DNA of 64,000 nt from Bacteroidales bacterium UBA6408 (GTDB lineage Bacteria > Bacteroidota > Bacteroidia > Bacteroidales > UBA932). Below are positions 27,425 through 37,633 of this stretch, in pieces. The notes under the pieces were generated by a model. The model saw nothing but the letters and a program-made list of their open reading frames with translations, made no database searches and was not told where the DNA came from. The translations under genes and the position numbers were made by a program. The DNA is taken from assembly GCA_002439805.1 (NCBI GenBank), contig DJPQ01000002.1, positions 1-64,000 on the forward strand. Reading direction: 5' to 3'. The first letter of the stretch is position 1, and the number at the start of each line of letters is the position of its first letter.

Positions 27425-28981
27425 TCAAGGGTTCTGATCTTCTTCGTTGATGTTAGGATTGGCGTCGAGTTCGTCCTTAGGGATAGTCAGAACCCAATCG
27501 TAGGTGTCGGCATTGGTGAGGTTGATGCCGTTCCTCTTCATGGCAGAGATGCATTCCTCGGCGAATCCGTCTTCGGTGCGGCGGTCGATGCCCTGACCGG
27601 TGCGGCGCACATCAAAGACGCGGCCATACTCGCCCCAAAGTTCTACACGCCTCTGAATCAAGATGTTCTCAAGCAAAGAACCGGTCCACGTCATTGTTGT
27701 CGCCCCGAGATGCGTGCCGGAATAGTTGTAGGCATTGTACTTCGGGTTCCTCTTGGCCATCACCTTGTTCATCAGGTCGCGTGCCTCGTCAGGATTCCCG
27801 AGCCTCAGCGCGGCCTCGGCGGCTGTGAAGTACATCTCCTCGACCCTCATGTAGATGTAATCACCGAGCCAAGACTGGACGTTGGAGAAAGCGAATTTCT
27901 TCGAGATGTATGGAGACTCCTTGTCGGTCGGATCCCACCATCCGAGTCGGATATCTCCTGAACCGATGTGGCTGTAAAGCTGCTTGTTGATCAGTTTGGG
28001 CGCGGACTTCGCATATGTACCGTCTATGTTGTCCATGTGCGTGAAGAATCCGGCATAGGCTCCTGATTGCTCGGAAGTCTCGATTCCGGCCCCCCACATC
28101 ACGTTTCCGTAACTGATGGAGTTCATGCCTCCCATAAGCTCGTTCTCGCCTCCAATTGTGTATGTCCCTTCATTAATGACACGGGACGCCGCCTTGTAGG
28201 CTCCATCCCAGTCACCTTCGGCCAGACAAGCGCGAGACTTGATGCCCAAAGCGACATATTCGTTGATGTGTGACTTGTTGCCTTTGTTCAGAGCTGAGGA
28301 GGCTCCCTTGGCAAGGCGCACGACGGCAGAATCAATGTCTGTGTCAATCTGTTCGTAAACGGCCTCAAGCTTCTCCCTTGGCTTGCCTTCCGTGGCGATT
28401 GAGGTCGGCTCGGTATAAACCGGCACTCCCGGATCGCTCCAGCGGTACCTGCCTGTCATCGGATTGTAGGGGGCTCTGGCGAACCATGTCACAAGGTTGA
28501 GATAGGAAAGTGCCCTGATGGCGTAAGCCTGTCCCACGACATATGACACATCTGCGGAGGAGCCGTTCATCGTTTCCTTTGCCGCGATGACACTGTTGGC
28601 GTTGGCGATCCACTTGTAGTTGGCGTACCAGACATCATAGGACCTGAACGCCGAGGATGTGTACTGGTTCTTCATGTTATAGACATGATCGTACCAGAAC
28701 CATCCGTTACCCTGGGACTGCATGATCAGGTCGTCCCCCATCACCTCCTGGGCGAGGTTGTAGGCGGCAATGCCGAAGCACTGGTGTGTGTTGCCGGTAG
28801 TTGACCATCCGGCCGTCCACATCGAACGGTAGATTCCGTTGATGGAGGTGATTGCTGTGGAGGCCTCCTTAAGAAGTTCCTCACCAGAGCCGGAATCCGT
28901 CGGGTTGAACTCAAGCATGTCGCTGTCGCAGGAAACGGCAGCGATGGCGAATGCCGCAAGAATATATAGTTTCTTTCTCAT
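27425..28981 (-). CDS. RagB/SusD family nutrient uptake outer membrane lipoprotein
   Basis: A 518-residue SusD-like lipoprotein (IAAVSCDSDM, lipidated Cys 19). The typical helical start IYRSMWTAGWSTTGNTHQCF, AYAIRALSYLNLVTWFARAP, and the C-terminal VWGEYGR-like ELWGEYGRVFDVRRTGQG are present. It forms the lid of the SusC transporter and captures the substrate. Co-encoded 11 bases downstream of susC. Sequence alone does not tell whether it binds glycans or peptides. Confidence 0.92.
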   Translation of the reverse strand: MRKKLYILAAFAIAAVSCDSDMLEFNPTDSGSGEELLKEASTAITSINGIYRSMWTAGWSTTGNTHQCFGIAAYNLAQEVMGDDLIMQSQGNGWFWYDHVYNMKNQYTSSAFRSYDVWYANYKWIANANSVIAAKETMNGSSADVSYVVGQAYAIRALSYLNLVTWFARAPYNPMTGRYRWSDPGVPVYTEPTSIATEGKPREKLEAVYEQIDTDIDSAVVRLAKGASSALNKGNKSHINEYVALGIKSRACLAEGDWDGAYKAASRVINEGTYTIGGENELMGGMNSISYGNVMWGAGIETSEQSGAYAGFFTHMDNIDGTYAKSAPKLINKQLYSHIGSGDIRLGWWDPTDKESPYISKKFAFSNVQSWLGDYIYMRVEEMYFTAAEAALRLGNPDEARDLMNKVMAKRNPKYNAYNYSGTHLGATTMTWTGSLLENILIQRRVELWGEYGRVFDVRRTGQGIDRRTEDGFAEECISAMKRNGINLTNADTYDWVLTIPKDELDANPNINEEDQNP

Positions 28982-28992
28982 TGAATATCCTC

Positions 28993-31900
28993 CTAGAATT
29001 GAATGTCGATGCCTGCCACAATTGCTCTTGACGGGGCGTATGAATATGACACGCTTCCGGTGAAGTTATATTGTGGATCCATACCGTCAAGATGATTGAA
29101 CATGGCGATATTGTCGGCGGTGAGGAAGAGCCTCAGAGCGCTGATTCCCACCTTTGACAGCAAGTTCTTAGGGAATGTGTAGCCGAGAGTGATGTTCTTG
29201 ATGGCGAAATATGACGCGTTGATGAGGGCAGAGTCATTCGCCGGGGCAGATCCACCGATCTCCACCATAGGAACATCGGTCACATCACCCGGCTGCCGCC
29301 ATCTGCGCAGGACATTCTTGTGCCAGTTGTTCCCGGCGTACTGCACGTTCATGGCGCCTGAATAAAGTCCGTCATAGACCTTGCCTCCGATGGACCAGGT
29401 GGTCAGGAAGGAGAGGTCGATGTTCTTGAATATCACGAAACTCGATCCGAGGCTTCCTGACACGGACGGCTCTCGGCTTCCCATGTAGTACTTGCTCAGG
29501 GACGCAAGAGAGACGTTGTCAGTCACATATTCATCACACCTGACATTGCTGACTGCTCCCGACTCGTCCACTCCTCTTTTCCAATAGGCATAGTAGAGGC
29601 GCTTTCCGGTGGCCGGATCGACACCGGCGGTCTTTGAAAGGTAAAAGGTGTATATCGGCTTTCCGACCTCGATGACCGAGGCACCGGCGCTGATGAAGTC
29701 CTGTGATGAGGTGAGACTCGTGACCTTGTTGCGATTCAGCGAGGCCATAGCGTTGACGTCCCACCTGAAGTTCGGTTTGTCGATGACGTTCACCCTCCCG
29801 GAGAACTCGAATCCCTGATTTCGCATCGAGCCGACATTGGCATCGTAGCCGGTGAAGCCGGTCGAGATAGCCAGAGGGTTCTCAAGCAGCATGTCACGGG
29901 TGTTGCGGTTGTAATATTCAGCGGTGAAAGTCACCTTCCCGCCGAAGATGGAGGCTTCGATTCCGGCGTTGAGATTACCGTTCTTCTCCCATGTGATTGC
30001 CTTGTTCTCAAGTTTTGAGGCGAAGGCTCCCGCCTCGCTTCCGTTAGCCCACGTGTAGTCGTAAAGGCCTTGCCAAGCATAGTAAGTCCCGAGGTTGTCA
30101 TTGCCCTGCACTCCGTAGGAGACCTTGACGGTCAGGTTGCCAAGCCATGAGGAGAATCGCTCCATGAACTTTTCCTGCGACATTCTCCAGGACGCCCCGA
30201 CCGACCAGAAGTTACCCCAACGGCCTGACTTGTGAAACCTTGAGGAACCGTCCGTACGCCAACTGGCATCGAAGTAGTAGCGGTTCCTGAAGCCGTAGTT
30301 CAACCTTGTGAACCAGGATTCGATGGCGTAGTTATTTGAATAGCTGGAGTTGCCTGAGGTCGTGACGGCAGGATCCAGTTCATCGATTCCGTCCATGATT
30401 CCGGTTTTCTCTCCCATCGCGTAGTTGAACCTGTAGCGGTAATATTCATGACCGAGCAGAACCTTGACATCGTGGTCGGAAAACATACGGTCGTAGTTAA
30501 GAATCTGATTGAAGGTGTAGCTGAGGGTGCGGGTGTTGGTCTTGCTCAGACGGCCTCCCTGATCGGCGGCGTTGCCGTGGTACTTGTCGTTCGTGATTGT
30601 GCGCTGGTAGTCGTTGAAGTCGGTTCCCAGGTTCACTGTCAGCCTCAAACCGTAGAGCAGGGCATCCTTTCTGACGGTTCCTAAAGTGATGTATGATCTG
30701 GCCGACAATGTGTTGCGGTAGTAGTACGCCTTATTGTTGTAGAGCTCGGCCCTGGAATTGAAGCCCTGGGCGACAGGACGGTTGGCGTAGCCGTTGTCAT
30801 CCTCGTCACCATATTCATACTGAAGGTTTCCGGCTTCGTCAAGCACATTGTTTCCTTCCATATCCTTGAGATATACCGGATAGACCGGAGCCATGAACTG
30901 TGCCGTGTACCAGACGTTAGAAGTCGTGGAGCCGGAGAAGTTCTGGTAGTCGGCTTTCGTGTGCGAGTAGTTCGCGCTCATTCCCACCTTCATCCATGAG
31001 TTCGCCTGTGAGTCCACATTGACCCTGCCCGTATAGCGGTTGAAGTCCGTGTTCTGGAGAATACCATTCTCCTTGTAATAACCCATCGAGACGAGGTAGT
31101 TGATCTTCTCTGTCGCTCCGTTCAGGGAGAAGATATGCTCCGTACGCAGGGCAGCGTTGTCACTGATCTCGTTCATCCAGTTCTCGTTCCAGGCGGCCTC
31201 AGCGTCTTCTTTGACCTTGCCGGTGTCCGGGTCGATGAGGGTTGACCAGGTGTAGTTCTTGTACGGGTTGTAATATTCGGGATTCTTCAGACCGCCGATA
31301 GCCTGGCCGAGGTTGGCTGCGGCGTATGCACTTGCGCCCTCGAAATCCATTCCGACGCCGTACTGTGCGCTGTTCCTTAGAGATTCGTAGGTCAGCTCCA
31401 CGAAATCGTCCATTCCCACAAGGTCGTAACGCTTCAGGGAACGTGAGGCGACTCCAGCGCTGCCCTTATAGCTGACAACCGAACGTTCTCCGCTGCCTTT
31501 CTTGGTGGTGATGACGATGACACCGTTTGCACCTCGCGCGCCGTAGAGCGCGCCTGCGGAAGCGTCCTTAAGCACCGTCATGGACTCAACGTCAGCCGGA
31601 TTGATGGCGCTGAGCGAGCCGTCGTAGGGTATTCCGTCCACAACGTACAGAGGTGTCGAGACCGCGTTGATGGATCCGATGCCCCGGATCATTATCGAGG
31701 CGCCCTCGCCAGGCTGTCCGCCTCCTGACGTGACCTGAAGTCCCGCCACTGTCCCCTCGATGGATTTGGTGATGTTGCCGGTCACCCTTTTCTGGAGTTC
31801 ATCGCCTTTCACAACGGAGGCTGAACCGGTGAAACTGCTCTTCTTGGCGGTTCCGTATGCGACCACCATAACCTCTCCGATCTCGTCATCAATGACATCC

Positions 31901-32199
31901 TCCTGAAGTACCACATCAATCACGGATTTGCCCGCAACGTGGATCTCCCGGGTAACATAGCCGATGCTGGAGAATGTCAGGACGGCGTCTGAAGGAATCC
32001 CTGAGATCGCCCAGGTTCCGTCTGCGCCCGTGACCGTGCCGGTCGCGGTTCCCTCAATGAAGACTCCGACTCCTATCAGCGGGATATTTCCGCTGTCTGT
32101 AACCTTTCCTTTCACATTGATGTTCTGAGCATTGGCTGCCAGAACGCAGAGAAAGGCCAGCAGAACGGCGATGATTATTCTCTTTATGCTATTTCTCAT
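28993..32199 (-). CDS. SusC/RagA family TonB-dependent outer membrane transporter
   Basis: About 1068 residues. A signal peptide ends at NAQ. A carboxypeptidase-like regulatory domain follows (VKGKVTDSGNIPLIGVGVFI, then GTATGTVTGADGTWAI). The plug contains the family motif ITKSIEGTVAGLQVTSGGGQ, with IRGIGSINAVSTPLYVVDG after it. The 22-strand barrel ends in the terminal F. It imports ligand captured by SusD with TonB energy. No STN domain is present, so anti-sigma signalling is not expected. The ATG at 32199 is preferred; it overlaps the FN3 gene by 11 bases. Confidence 0.95.
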   Translation of the reverse strand: MRNSIKRIIIAVLLAFLCVLAANAQNINVKGKVTDSGNIPLIGVGVFIEGTATGTVTGADGTWAISGIPSDAVLTFSSIGYVTREIHVAGKSVIDVVLQEDVIDDEIGEVMVVAYGTAKKSSFTGSASVVKGDELQKRVTGNITKSIEGTVAGLQVTSGGGQPGEGASIMIRGIGSINAVSTPLYVVDGIPYDGSLSAINPADVESMTVLKDASAGALYGARGANGVIVITTKKGSGERSVVSYKGSAGVASRSLKRYDLVGMDDFVELTYESLRNSAQYGVGMDFEGASAYAAANLGQAIGGLKNPEYYNPYKNYTWSTLIDPDTGKVKEDAEAAWNENWMNEISDNAALRTEHIFSLNGATEKINYLVSMGYYKENGILQNTDFNRYTGRVNVDSQANSWMKVGMSANYSHTKADYQNFSGSTTSNVWYTAQFMAPVYPVYLKDMEGNNVLDEAGNLQYEYGDEDDNGYANRPVAQGFNSRAELYNNKAYYYRNTLSARSYITLGTVRKDALLYGLRLTVNLGTDFNDYQRTITNDKYHGNAADQGGRLSKTNTRTLSYTFNQILNYDRMFSDHDVKVLLGHEYYRYRFNYAMGEKTGIMDGIDELDPAVTTSGNSSYSNNYAIESWFTRLNYGFRNRYYFDASWRTDGSSRFHKSGRWGNFWSVGASWRMSQEKFMERFSSWLGNLTVKVSYGVQGNDNLGTYYAWQGLYDYTWANGSEAGAFASKLENKAITWEKNGNLNAGIEASIFGGKVTFTAEYYNRNTRDMLLENPLAISTGFTGYDANVGSMRNQGFEFSGRVNVIDKPNFRWDVNAMASLNRNKVTSLTSSQDFISAGASVIEVGKPIYTFYLSKTAGVDPATGKRLYYAYWKRGVDESGAVSNVRCDEYVTDNVSLASLSKYYMGSREPSVSGSLGSSFVIFKNIDLSFLTTWSIGGKVYDGLYSGAMNVQYAGNNWHKNVLRRWRQPGDVTDVPMVEIGGSAPANDSALINASYFAIKNITLGYTFPKNLLSKVGISALRLFLTADNIAMFNHLDGMDPQYNFTGSVSYSYAPSRAIVAGIDIQF

Positions 32200-34117
32200 A
32201 ATTTGTTCCAAATATGTTCATATTATGGATGATTGTCCACAGGTCTTCGGTTGTGGCCGGAGCCTCGAAGACCGGAATGGCTTCCACGCCGTCAAGCCTC
32301 AGCCCGACAGGAGAAGCCTCGGCGTTTGCAGCCAGGTTCACAGAGGCCATCGCGGCCCTTGTCCTTGCCGCCTGCGTCTGAGCTGCCGCGGTGGTCACTG
32401 ACGCATGCTTTGTGAGCTTGTCTCCCGCCTTGTTCACGACAGTGGCCATCACTGTGTAGGATGTCTGCGGTTCCACGTCGACGACAAGGGCGAGTCCATT
32501 TCCGTTGATATACTCAAGGTATGACTCCTTAAGTTCTGTTCCTTTGTCCGCGATGAGAGCAGGGTAGGAAGACTCCGGAATGTCGGCAAGAGCTGATGTC
32601 TTGATGATGATCAGTTTGCCGGAAGCTATTCCGGCTCCTTTCAGAACGCAGGCCATCTTGCTGGAGGTAGGACCGTATTTCTCATTGACCAGAGCGGCGA
32701 TTGAGAACCAGGTGTAGGCCTCGCTTGTAGTCTTTGTCGTAATCGAGTTGACGGTCAGTTCTTCTTCGCCCGAGGCGGATGTCGCCAATGCTGACATTGT
32801 GTAGGAGACGCCGGAGTTGCATGGAGTCACTGAATTGTAGCCGTCTGATGAGTTCACAAGCTCAAGATAGTTTTCCCCGACAGCGTAACTGTAGGACGGG
32901 TCTCTCAGGAAAGCCTTAACGGCCTCCTTGTCGTAAGGATCGCTGAAGACATCGTTGAAAGTCGAGGTCGGGAGAAGCCGGTAGCGGATACTTTGGACAT
33001 CCTGCCCTTTCCAGGTGGTCCAGACGGAATTCGTCCATCCGTAGCCGGCAATTCCAAGATATGCGTTAGTGATGTAAAAATTCTGGCTGAACCAGCCGGA
33101 TCCTCCGTAGTTCGGGCCGGAGGACCATCCGGTGGCTGTCGTGGTGATCCTTTTTTTATATAGGACGGTAGTGACGTTGCCGTCGTAGTCCATGCCGAAG
33201 GCGATTATGTCGTAACTCATCTCGGAGGCAAGGCTTGACACACCTATGGTGTTTGTTCCGACCTTAAGTACGGAAGCCATCGCGAGCTTAAGGCTGATGC
33301 CCTTGCTTTTCGCATACTCGATGATCGCGGCTCTATACCTTTCGATGACAGTCGCTTCGTCAAACTGCATCAAAGTCGAGGATGACACCACATCGTAGTA
33401 ATAGGTTGCGTCAGGTGTCGCATAGACATCGAAGACAACAGCGTCCGCAAGAACATTCTCAGGGACGATCATCAAGACCGGGACATCCTCGGACGATGTC
33501 GTAAAACTAGTCCGGGCGGATTCTGAGGCCGTGCTGCCGCTTTCCGACGGGATGGCCCTGACAGTGAATATGTACTCGGTTCCCTTTGCAAGATTTGAGA
33601 GTGTGACACGATTCTCTGTCGTCGTTCCGCTGATTTCGCCGAGGGTATATTCATAACTTCCTGCTCCCGGAATGACGCTCCAGCTTATGATTGTCTTGGA
33701 TGCATATGTGCTCCCGACTGTAATCTCCGGCTTCTCAAGCTGGCCCACGTCAGATGTGCGGACATGAATATAGACAGGCTCGGAGGATGTCTTTGAACTT
33801 TCTTTTGCCGGTTCCGCCTGAATCTTGACTACATATTCCCTGGAAGCTTCCAGTCCGTTGAATGTCAGGAACAAGGACGTGGTCGAACCCGTCTCTGCGC
33901 CGTCGAGGGCGTAGCTATAATTCTCAGCCCCATATACTTTGGCCCAATCGACCCGGAAGCTTGAAACAGTCACTTCGCTGACTTTGACCGCAGGCGTTTT
34001 CAGAGTTTCGCTCAAAATCTCTTCCTTTGTCTCGGACACGCATCCGACGAGCAGGAAGAGAACCGATGACGCAGCCATCACGAAGGCTGACTTTATCATT
34101 ATTGAAGTATTCATCAT
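32189..34117 (-). CDS. Fibronectin type III lipoprotein
   Basis: A 642-residue lipoprotein (FLLVGCVSETKEE, lipobox Cys). Two FN3 domains are seen: about residues 38-125 (SEVTVSSFRVDWAKVYGAEN) and 130-215 (TIISWSVIPGAGSYEYTLGE, GTEYIFTVRA). The remaining 400 residues are beta-rich and not recognised. It overlaps the protease stop by 4 bases (ATGA) and the susC start by 11, so translation is coupled on both sides. A surface-exposed accessory of the SusCD system is likely. Confidence 0.75.
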   Translation of the reverse strand: MMNTSIMIKSAFVMAASSVLFLLVGCVSETKEEILSETLKTPAVKVSEVTVSSFRVDWAKVYGAENYSYALDGAETGSTTSLFLTFNGLEASREYVVKIQAEPAKESSKTSSEPVYIHVRTSDVGQLEKPEITVGSTYASKTIISWSVIPGAGSYEYTLGEISGTTTENRVTLSNLAKGTEYIFTVRAIPSESGSTASESARTSFTTSSEDVPVLMIVPENVLADAVVFDVYATPDATYYYDVVSSSTLMQFDEATVIERYRAAIIEYAKSKGISLKLAMASVLKVGTNTIGVSSLASEMSYDIIAFGMDYDGNVTTVLYKKRITTTATGWSSGPNYGGSGWFSQNFYITNAYLGIAGYGWTNSVWTTWKGQDVQSIRYRLLPTSTFNDVFSDPYDKEAVKAFLRDPSYSYAVGENYLELVNSSDGYNSVTPCNSGVSYTMSALATSASGEEELTVNSITTKTTSEAYTWFSIAALVNEKYGPTSSKMACVLKGAGIASGKLIIIKTSALADIPESSYPALIADKGTELKESYLEYINGNGLALVVDVEPQTSYTVMATVVNKAGDKLTKHASVTTAAAQTQAARTRAAMASVNLAANAEASPVGLRLDGVEAIPVFEAPATTEDLWTIIHNMNIFGTNYEK

Positions 34118-36015
34118 TCCACAGTCACATTTATGGTTCTGACGGACTGGTTGCCGTCAGTAATCCTGATTACGGTCTTGCCCGTGGCCACGCCCTTGAT
34201 TGTCAGGATACCGCCATTGAGTTTGACTTCCACTATTCCCTGTGCCGCCACTGAATATGTCAGCACGTCTGTCTTGTAGAAATAATCAGAAAGATTGACG
34301 TCCACCTCGCTTCCGCTGCTGACTGTGATGTCTGGAATCATGGCGACTTTCTTCACGGCCAGAAGAAGCTGGTAGGTATCCAGTGAGCCTGCGCCCATAT
34401 TCCCGAAATATGGAGCTTCGCAGAACGGATCAACCGGGGTGACACTGGAAAGCAGCGCTTCCTTCAGCATCTCGCCGGTCAGCCCTTTTTTCTTGTCGTC
34501 CCCGTAGTACCAGCTGACGGCGAGCGCACAGGCTCCGGAGACGTGCGGACAGGCCATTGATGTTCCGTTGATCCCCTCGTAGGCTGAGCCTCCGTCCTCG
34601 GCCACGCTTGTGCTGTAGACTCCGCCGTAGGTCGAGTTGAGAGAGAGGTCACCGCCCGGGGCGGAAAGGCTGACCCATTTGCCGTAGTTCGTGAAATAGG
34701 ACGGCGTTCCGAGCCAGGAAGTGGCTGCAACACTGACCACAGCCTCGTCAGATGCAGGGTAGCAGAGCTCGTCAGAAGCGTCGTTGCCCGCCGCAAAGAC
34801 CACGATTCCGCCGGCCATAGGTCCTTCCTGCTCCCCGTTCTCGTCCAGTCCCGCATACTTTATGAAGTAGCGGATGGCATCAGCGAGAGCCGAGTAATTT
34901 CCTCTGTTCCAGTCATTCTTTGACAACGTCCCGGCCGTATAGCCCCAGCTGTTCTGGCAAATCACCGCTCCGTTGTCGGCCGCATACTTGATCGCGCGCA
35001 CCTGCGCACCGAGTCCGCCCCCTGAGTTTCCTGACTCAGACGCTCCGAGAGTCTCGCAGGACATAATCCTGACTCCGTCACCGTTGCCTGATCCTCCTGC
35101 TATTCCGTTGACACCGATCCCGTTGTTGTTGACTGCAGCGATGGTTCCGGCGACGTGCGTTCCGTGCATATTCTCGGAAGAGAAAGTCAGTTTGCCTTTG
35201 TTGTCGGTGAAGTTGAACCCATAGACATCATCGATGTAGCCGTTGCCGTCATCATCGATTCCGTTGTCCGGAATCTCGCCCTCGTTAATCCACATATTAG
35301 CCGCAAGATCCTCATGGTCGTATTTCACGCCCTGGTCCACGACGGCGACGATCACATCCGGATTTCCGGTGCACAGCCGCCATGCTGCATAGACATCAGC
35401 ATCCGCTCCCACAACTGTAGAGTTAGAATAGACATTGCCCGGATTGTTGTAGTGCCACTGCATCCTCTGCGAACGAAGGCTCTCATTGAACGGAAAAGGA
35501 ACATTCCTTACCGAAGAATACGCCTTCGTGGCAACCGGCTCTTCAGATTCGGCCGCCGCAGCCTTTGAAAATGACGCCGCAGCCGTAGGTATAGAATATT
35601 CAACGACTTCCACCCCGTCGCATCCCGAGAGCATTTCAGCAACTTCCCTGGCAGGGATGGTCTCATCGTACTTGGCGATGAACCATCTGTCCAGACCTTC
35701 CTTTTTCGTCCGTACCTCAAACCGTCCGCACGCAGGGAACAGGCGCTCGAAGCTGACCGAGCCGACAGTCATCAGAACCCTGTCGATCTGAGTATTGCCG
35801 GAGGTCAAGCCTCCTGCCCTTGTGATTGCCCCGGCTTCGGCTCCGGCTTTCATCTTCACTATGATTTCACCTTGAATCGCCGCGTCCGGTGAAAACACAA
35901 CGATAGGCCCGCTGTCTTCCGATTCGGGCCTATTGTTTTCATTCCCACCGATTCCGTTGCACCCCACCAGCATCACGAGCAGCGGAGTGATTGCCAAGAA
36001 TCTGTTTTTCATCAT
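34114..36015 (-). CDS. S8 family (subtilisin-like) serine protease, lipoprotein
   Basis: A 633-residue lipoprotein (LVMLVGCNGIG, Cys 19). Residues ~45-140 form a fervidolysin/I9-like propeptide. The peptidase domain has catalytic D227 (VIVAVVDQGVKYDHEDL), H284 (MHGTHVAGT), oxyanion N355 (CQNSWG) and S486 (NGTSMACPHVSG); the triad is complete. An acidic, possibly calcium-binding stretch DNGIDDDGNGYIDDVYG lies at 250-266. The C-terminal ~80 residues are a beta domain. It probably cuts proteins at the cell surface to feed the co-encoded SusCD pair. Confidence 0.92.
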   Translation of the reverse strand: MMKNRFLAITPLLVMLVGCNGIGGNENNRPESEDSGPIVVFSPDAAIQGEIIVKMKAGAEAGAITRAGGLTSGNTQIDRVLMTVGSVSFERLFPACGRFEVRTKKEGLDRWFIAKYDETIPAREVAEMLSGCDGVEVVEYSIPTAAASFSKAAAAESEEPVATKAYSSVRNVPFPFNESLRSQRMQWHYNNPGNVYSNSTVVGADADVYAAWRLCTGNPDVIVAVVDQGVKYDHEDLAANMWINEGEIPDNGIDDDGNGYIDDVYGFNFTDNKGKLTFSSENMHGTHVAGTIAAVNNNGIGVNGIAGGSGNGDGVRIMSCETLGASESGNSGGGLGAQVRAIKYAADNGAVICQNSWGYTAGTLSKNDWNRGNYSALADAIRYFIKYAGLDENGEQEGPMAGGIVVFAAGNDASDELCYPASDEAVVSVAATSWLGTPSYFTNYGKWVSLSAPGGDLSLNSTYGGVYSTSVAEDGGSAYEGINGTSMACPHVSGACALAVSWYYGDDKKKGLTGEMLKEALLSSVTPVDPFCEAPYFGNMGAGSLDTYQLLLAVKKVAMIPDITVSSGSEVDVNLSDYFYKTDVLTYSVAAQGIVEVKLNGGILTIKGVATGKTVIRITDGNQSVRTINVTVE

Positions 36016-36028
36016 TGATTGTCAAAAT

Positions 36029-37612
36029 TTACTCCTTCACACATCTTACCTGGCCTGAATAGACCTGCGCTCTTGTCTCGTAGTATGCCCAGTAACCGTT
36101 GAATGCAGCCACATAGTACTCGCAGCTCTGATTCTCCTTTTCGGAATCATAAGTCTTTTCCTGACTTGTCAGGTAGAACGTCTGGCCGCTCGCATAGTTG
36201 TAAGGTGTTGTTCCTGCCGGGGAATATGCCAGCGGATAGATGTTTCCTGCCATTGGGTAGAAATCACCTGTCTGTCTCCATACGCGTCCACATCCGTTCT
36301 CCCTGTTCCACAGGAACTCGTTGTTTACCCCGGTCTCATCATAGTCACCATGCTTGCCGCCGGTCTTGATGTTCTCATCGCCGACTGCCTTGCCCCACAT
36401 ATTCTTGCCCGGGACCTTATAGCCCGGAGGACATGGGTCGAAGATGGTCTTTTCCTCACCCCAAAGTCCCGGTTGTACGCTGTCCTCATCGCTTGAGTCG
36501 ATGTACCACGAATAGCTTGTTGAAAAATAACCTACAAGAAATCTCATCGGATGTTCTGATGCGAACGGGATATTGCCCGGGGCTGCGAATGAGGCCTTTG
36601 CCTTGAACTTTGTGTCCATTTCCCACTCTCCGGTGCCGTCACCGATCTCTTTGTTCGGCCTGTTCCATTCAGACTTGTTGGCGCAATAAATGCCTACTGC
36701 GCTGTCATAGTCCGTGATGCCACTGTAATCGGCATAAGGTGAACGAGACGGGATGAACGGATCTTTCCTGCCCATCTGATAGATCATTCCCCTGTTGTCT
36801 ATGTCCATCGGCGTGTTGTTGAGCGCGCCCAGATTCCGGTCCATGATCTGAGCTATGACATTGCCTTCCGGGCCTATGTGGTCATGTACATTAAGGTCAT
36901 TGTTCGTGACCCAGATGTGCCAGCTCCAGAGAACCTTGCCCTTGGCATTCTTGACAGCGATCAGGGCATTGCCCTCGCTTCTTCCGGTAGAGAATGAAAT
37001 GTAGCCTCTATTGTAGGAAGGAGTACCTTCGATAATTTCGTAGGACATTGTGCGGTCTCCGTCGTTCCTGGCTTCCCAGAGGAGTTCCGCATAGGCGACA
37101 TCCTTGATCTCAAGTCCCGCTGTCTCGATGTACTTGCTTTTTCCGTCCTTGCCACCATTGCCTTTGATGTCAGCGCGGAACTTGTAAGAGCCGCTGGTGT
37201 GTGCGATGTAACAGTTTGCCGTCCCGTCGACGCTGAGGTCTGCGGCGTCATCGCTTCTTTGGGTGATTTTAAGTGTGACCTCCTTTGTCTCATCGCCTCT
37301 GACGGCCGTAACCTTTATGTCATCGGTCTTCATGGAACCGCTGTTTACCGGAGCCTCGACAACGAGGCAGTCGGCATCGTCACTGACTGCGAACCAATCT
37401 CCGGACTGGACCGTGTAGCTCCAACTCTCGGCGTTTGTCGCCATTGTGACGACAGCCTTGCCGCCTTCCTTGTCAAAGACAATCTTAGAGTCTGATGATT
37501 GAAGAAAAAGCGGGGCCTGATAGGTTTCTGGCTCAATCTTCTTTATCTCAGTGCATCCGGCTGCCGCAATGCCGGCTGCCAGAATCGATGTTATGATATA
37601 TTTAAGTTTCAT
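36029..37612 (-). CDS. BACON-domain lipoprotein with FISUMP/C-type-lectin-like C-terminal domain
   Basis: A 527-residue lipoprotein (GIAAAGCTEIKK). A BACON domain lies at about residues 38-118 (KIVFDKEGGKAVVTMATNAE, ending VTLKITQRSDD). A large domain from about 210 resembles the Fibrobacter-succinogenes major paralogous fold (VIAQIMDRNLGALNN, YQMGRKDPFIPS, DPCPPGYKVPG). The end RAQVYSGQVRCVKE parallels the 'GRAVRCL' end of the retroelement target at the right window edge. Likely a surface adhesin or ligand-binding protein. Third in the operon, 13 bases before the protease gene. Confidence 0.75.
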   Translation of the reverse strand: MKLKYIITSILAAGIAAAGCTEIKKIEPETYQAPLFLQSSDSKIVFDKEGGKAVVTMATNAESWSYTVQSGDWFAVSDDADCLVVEAPVNSGSMKTDDIKVTAVRGDETKEVTLKITQRSDDAADLSVDGTANCYIAHTSGSYKFRADIKGNGGKDGKSKYIETAGLEIKDVAYAELLWEARNDGDRTMSYEIIEGTPSYNRGYISFSTGRSEGNALIAVKNAKGKVLWSWHIWVTNNDLNVHDHIGPEGNVIAQIMDRNLGALNNTPMDIDNRGMIYQMGRKDPFIPSRSPYADYSGITDYDSAVGIYCANKSEWNRPNKEIGDGTGEWEMDTKFKAKASFAAPGNIPFASEHPMRFLVGYFSTSYSWYIDSSDEDSVQPGLWGEEKTIFDPCPPGYKVPGKNMWGKAVGDENIKTGGKHGDYDETGVNNEFLWNRENGCGRVWRQTGDFYPMAGNIYPLAYSPAGTTPYNYASGQTFYLTSQEKTYDSEKENQSCEYYVAAFNGYWAYYETRAQVYSGQVRCVKE

Positions 37613-37633
37613 ATCGCTTGTCTTTTTTCCTGA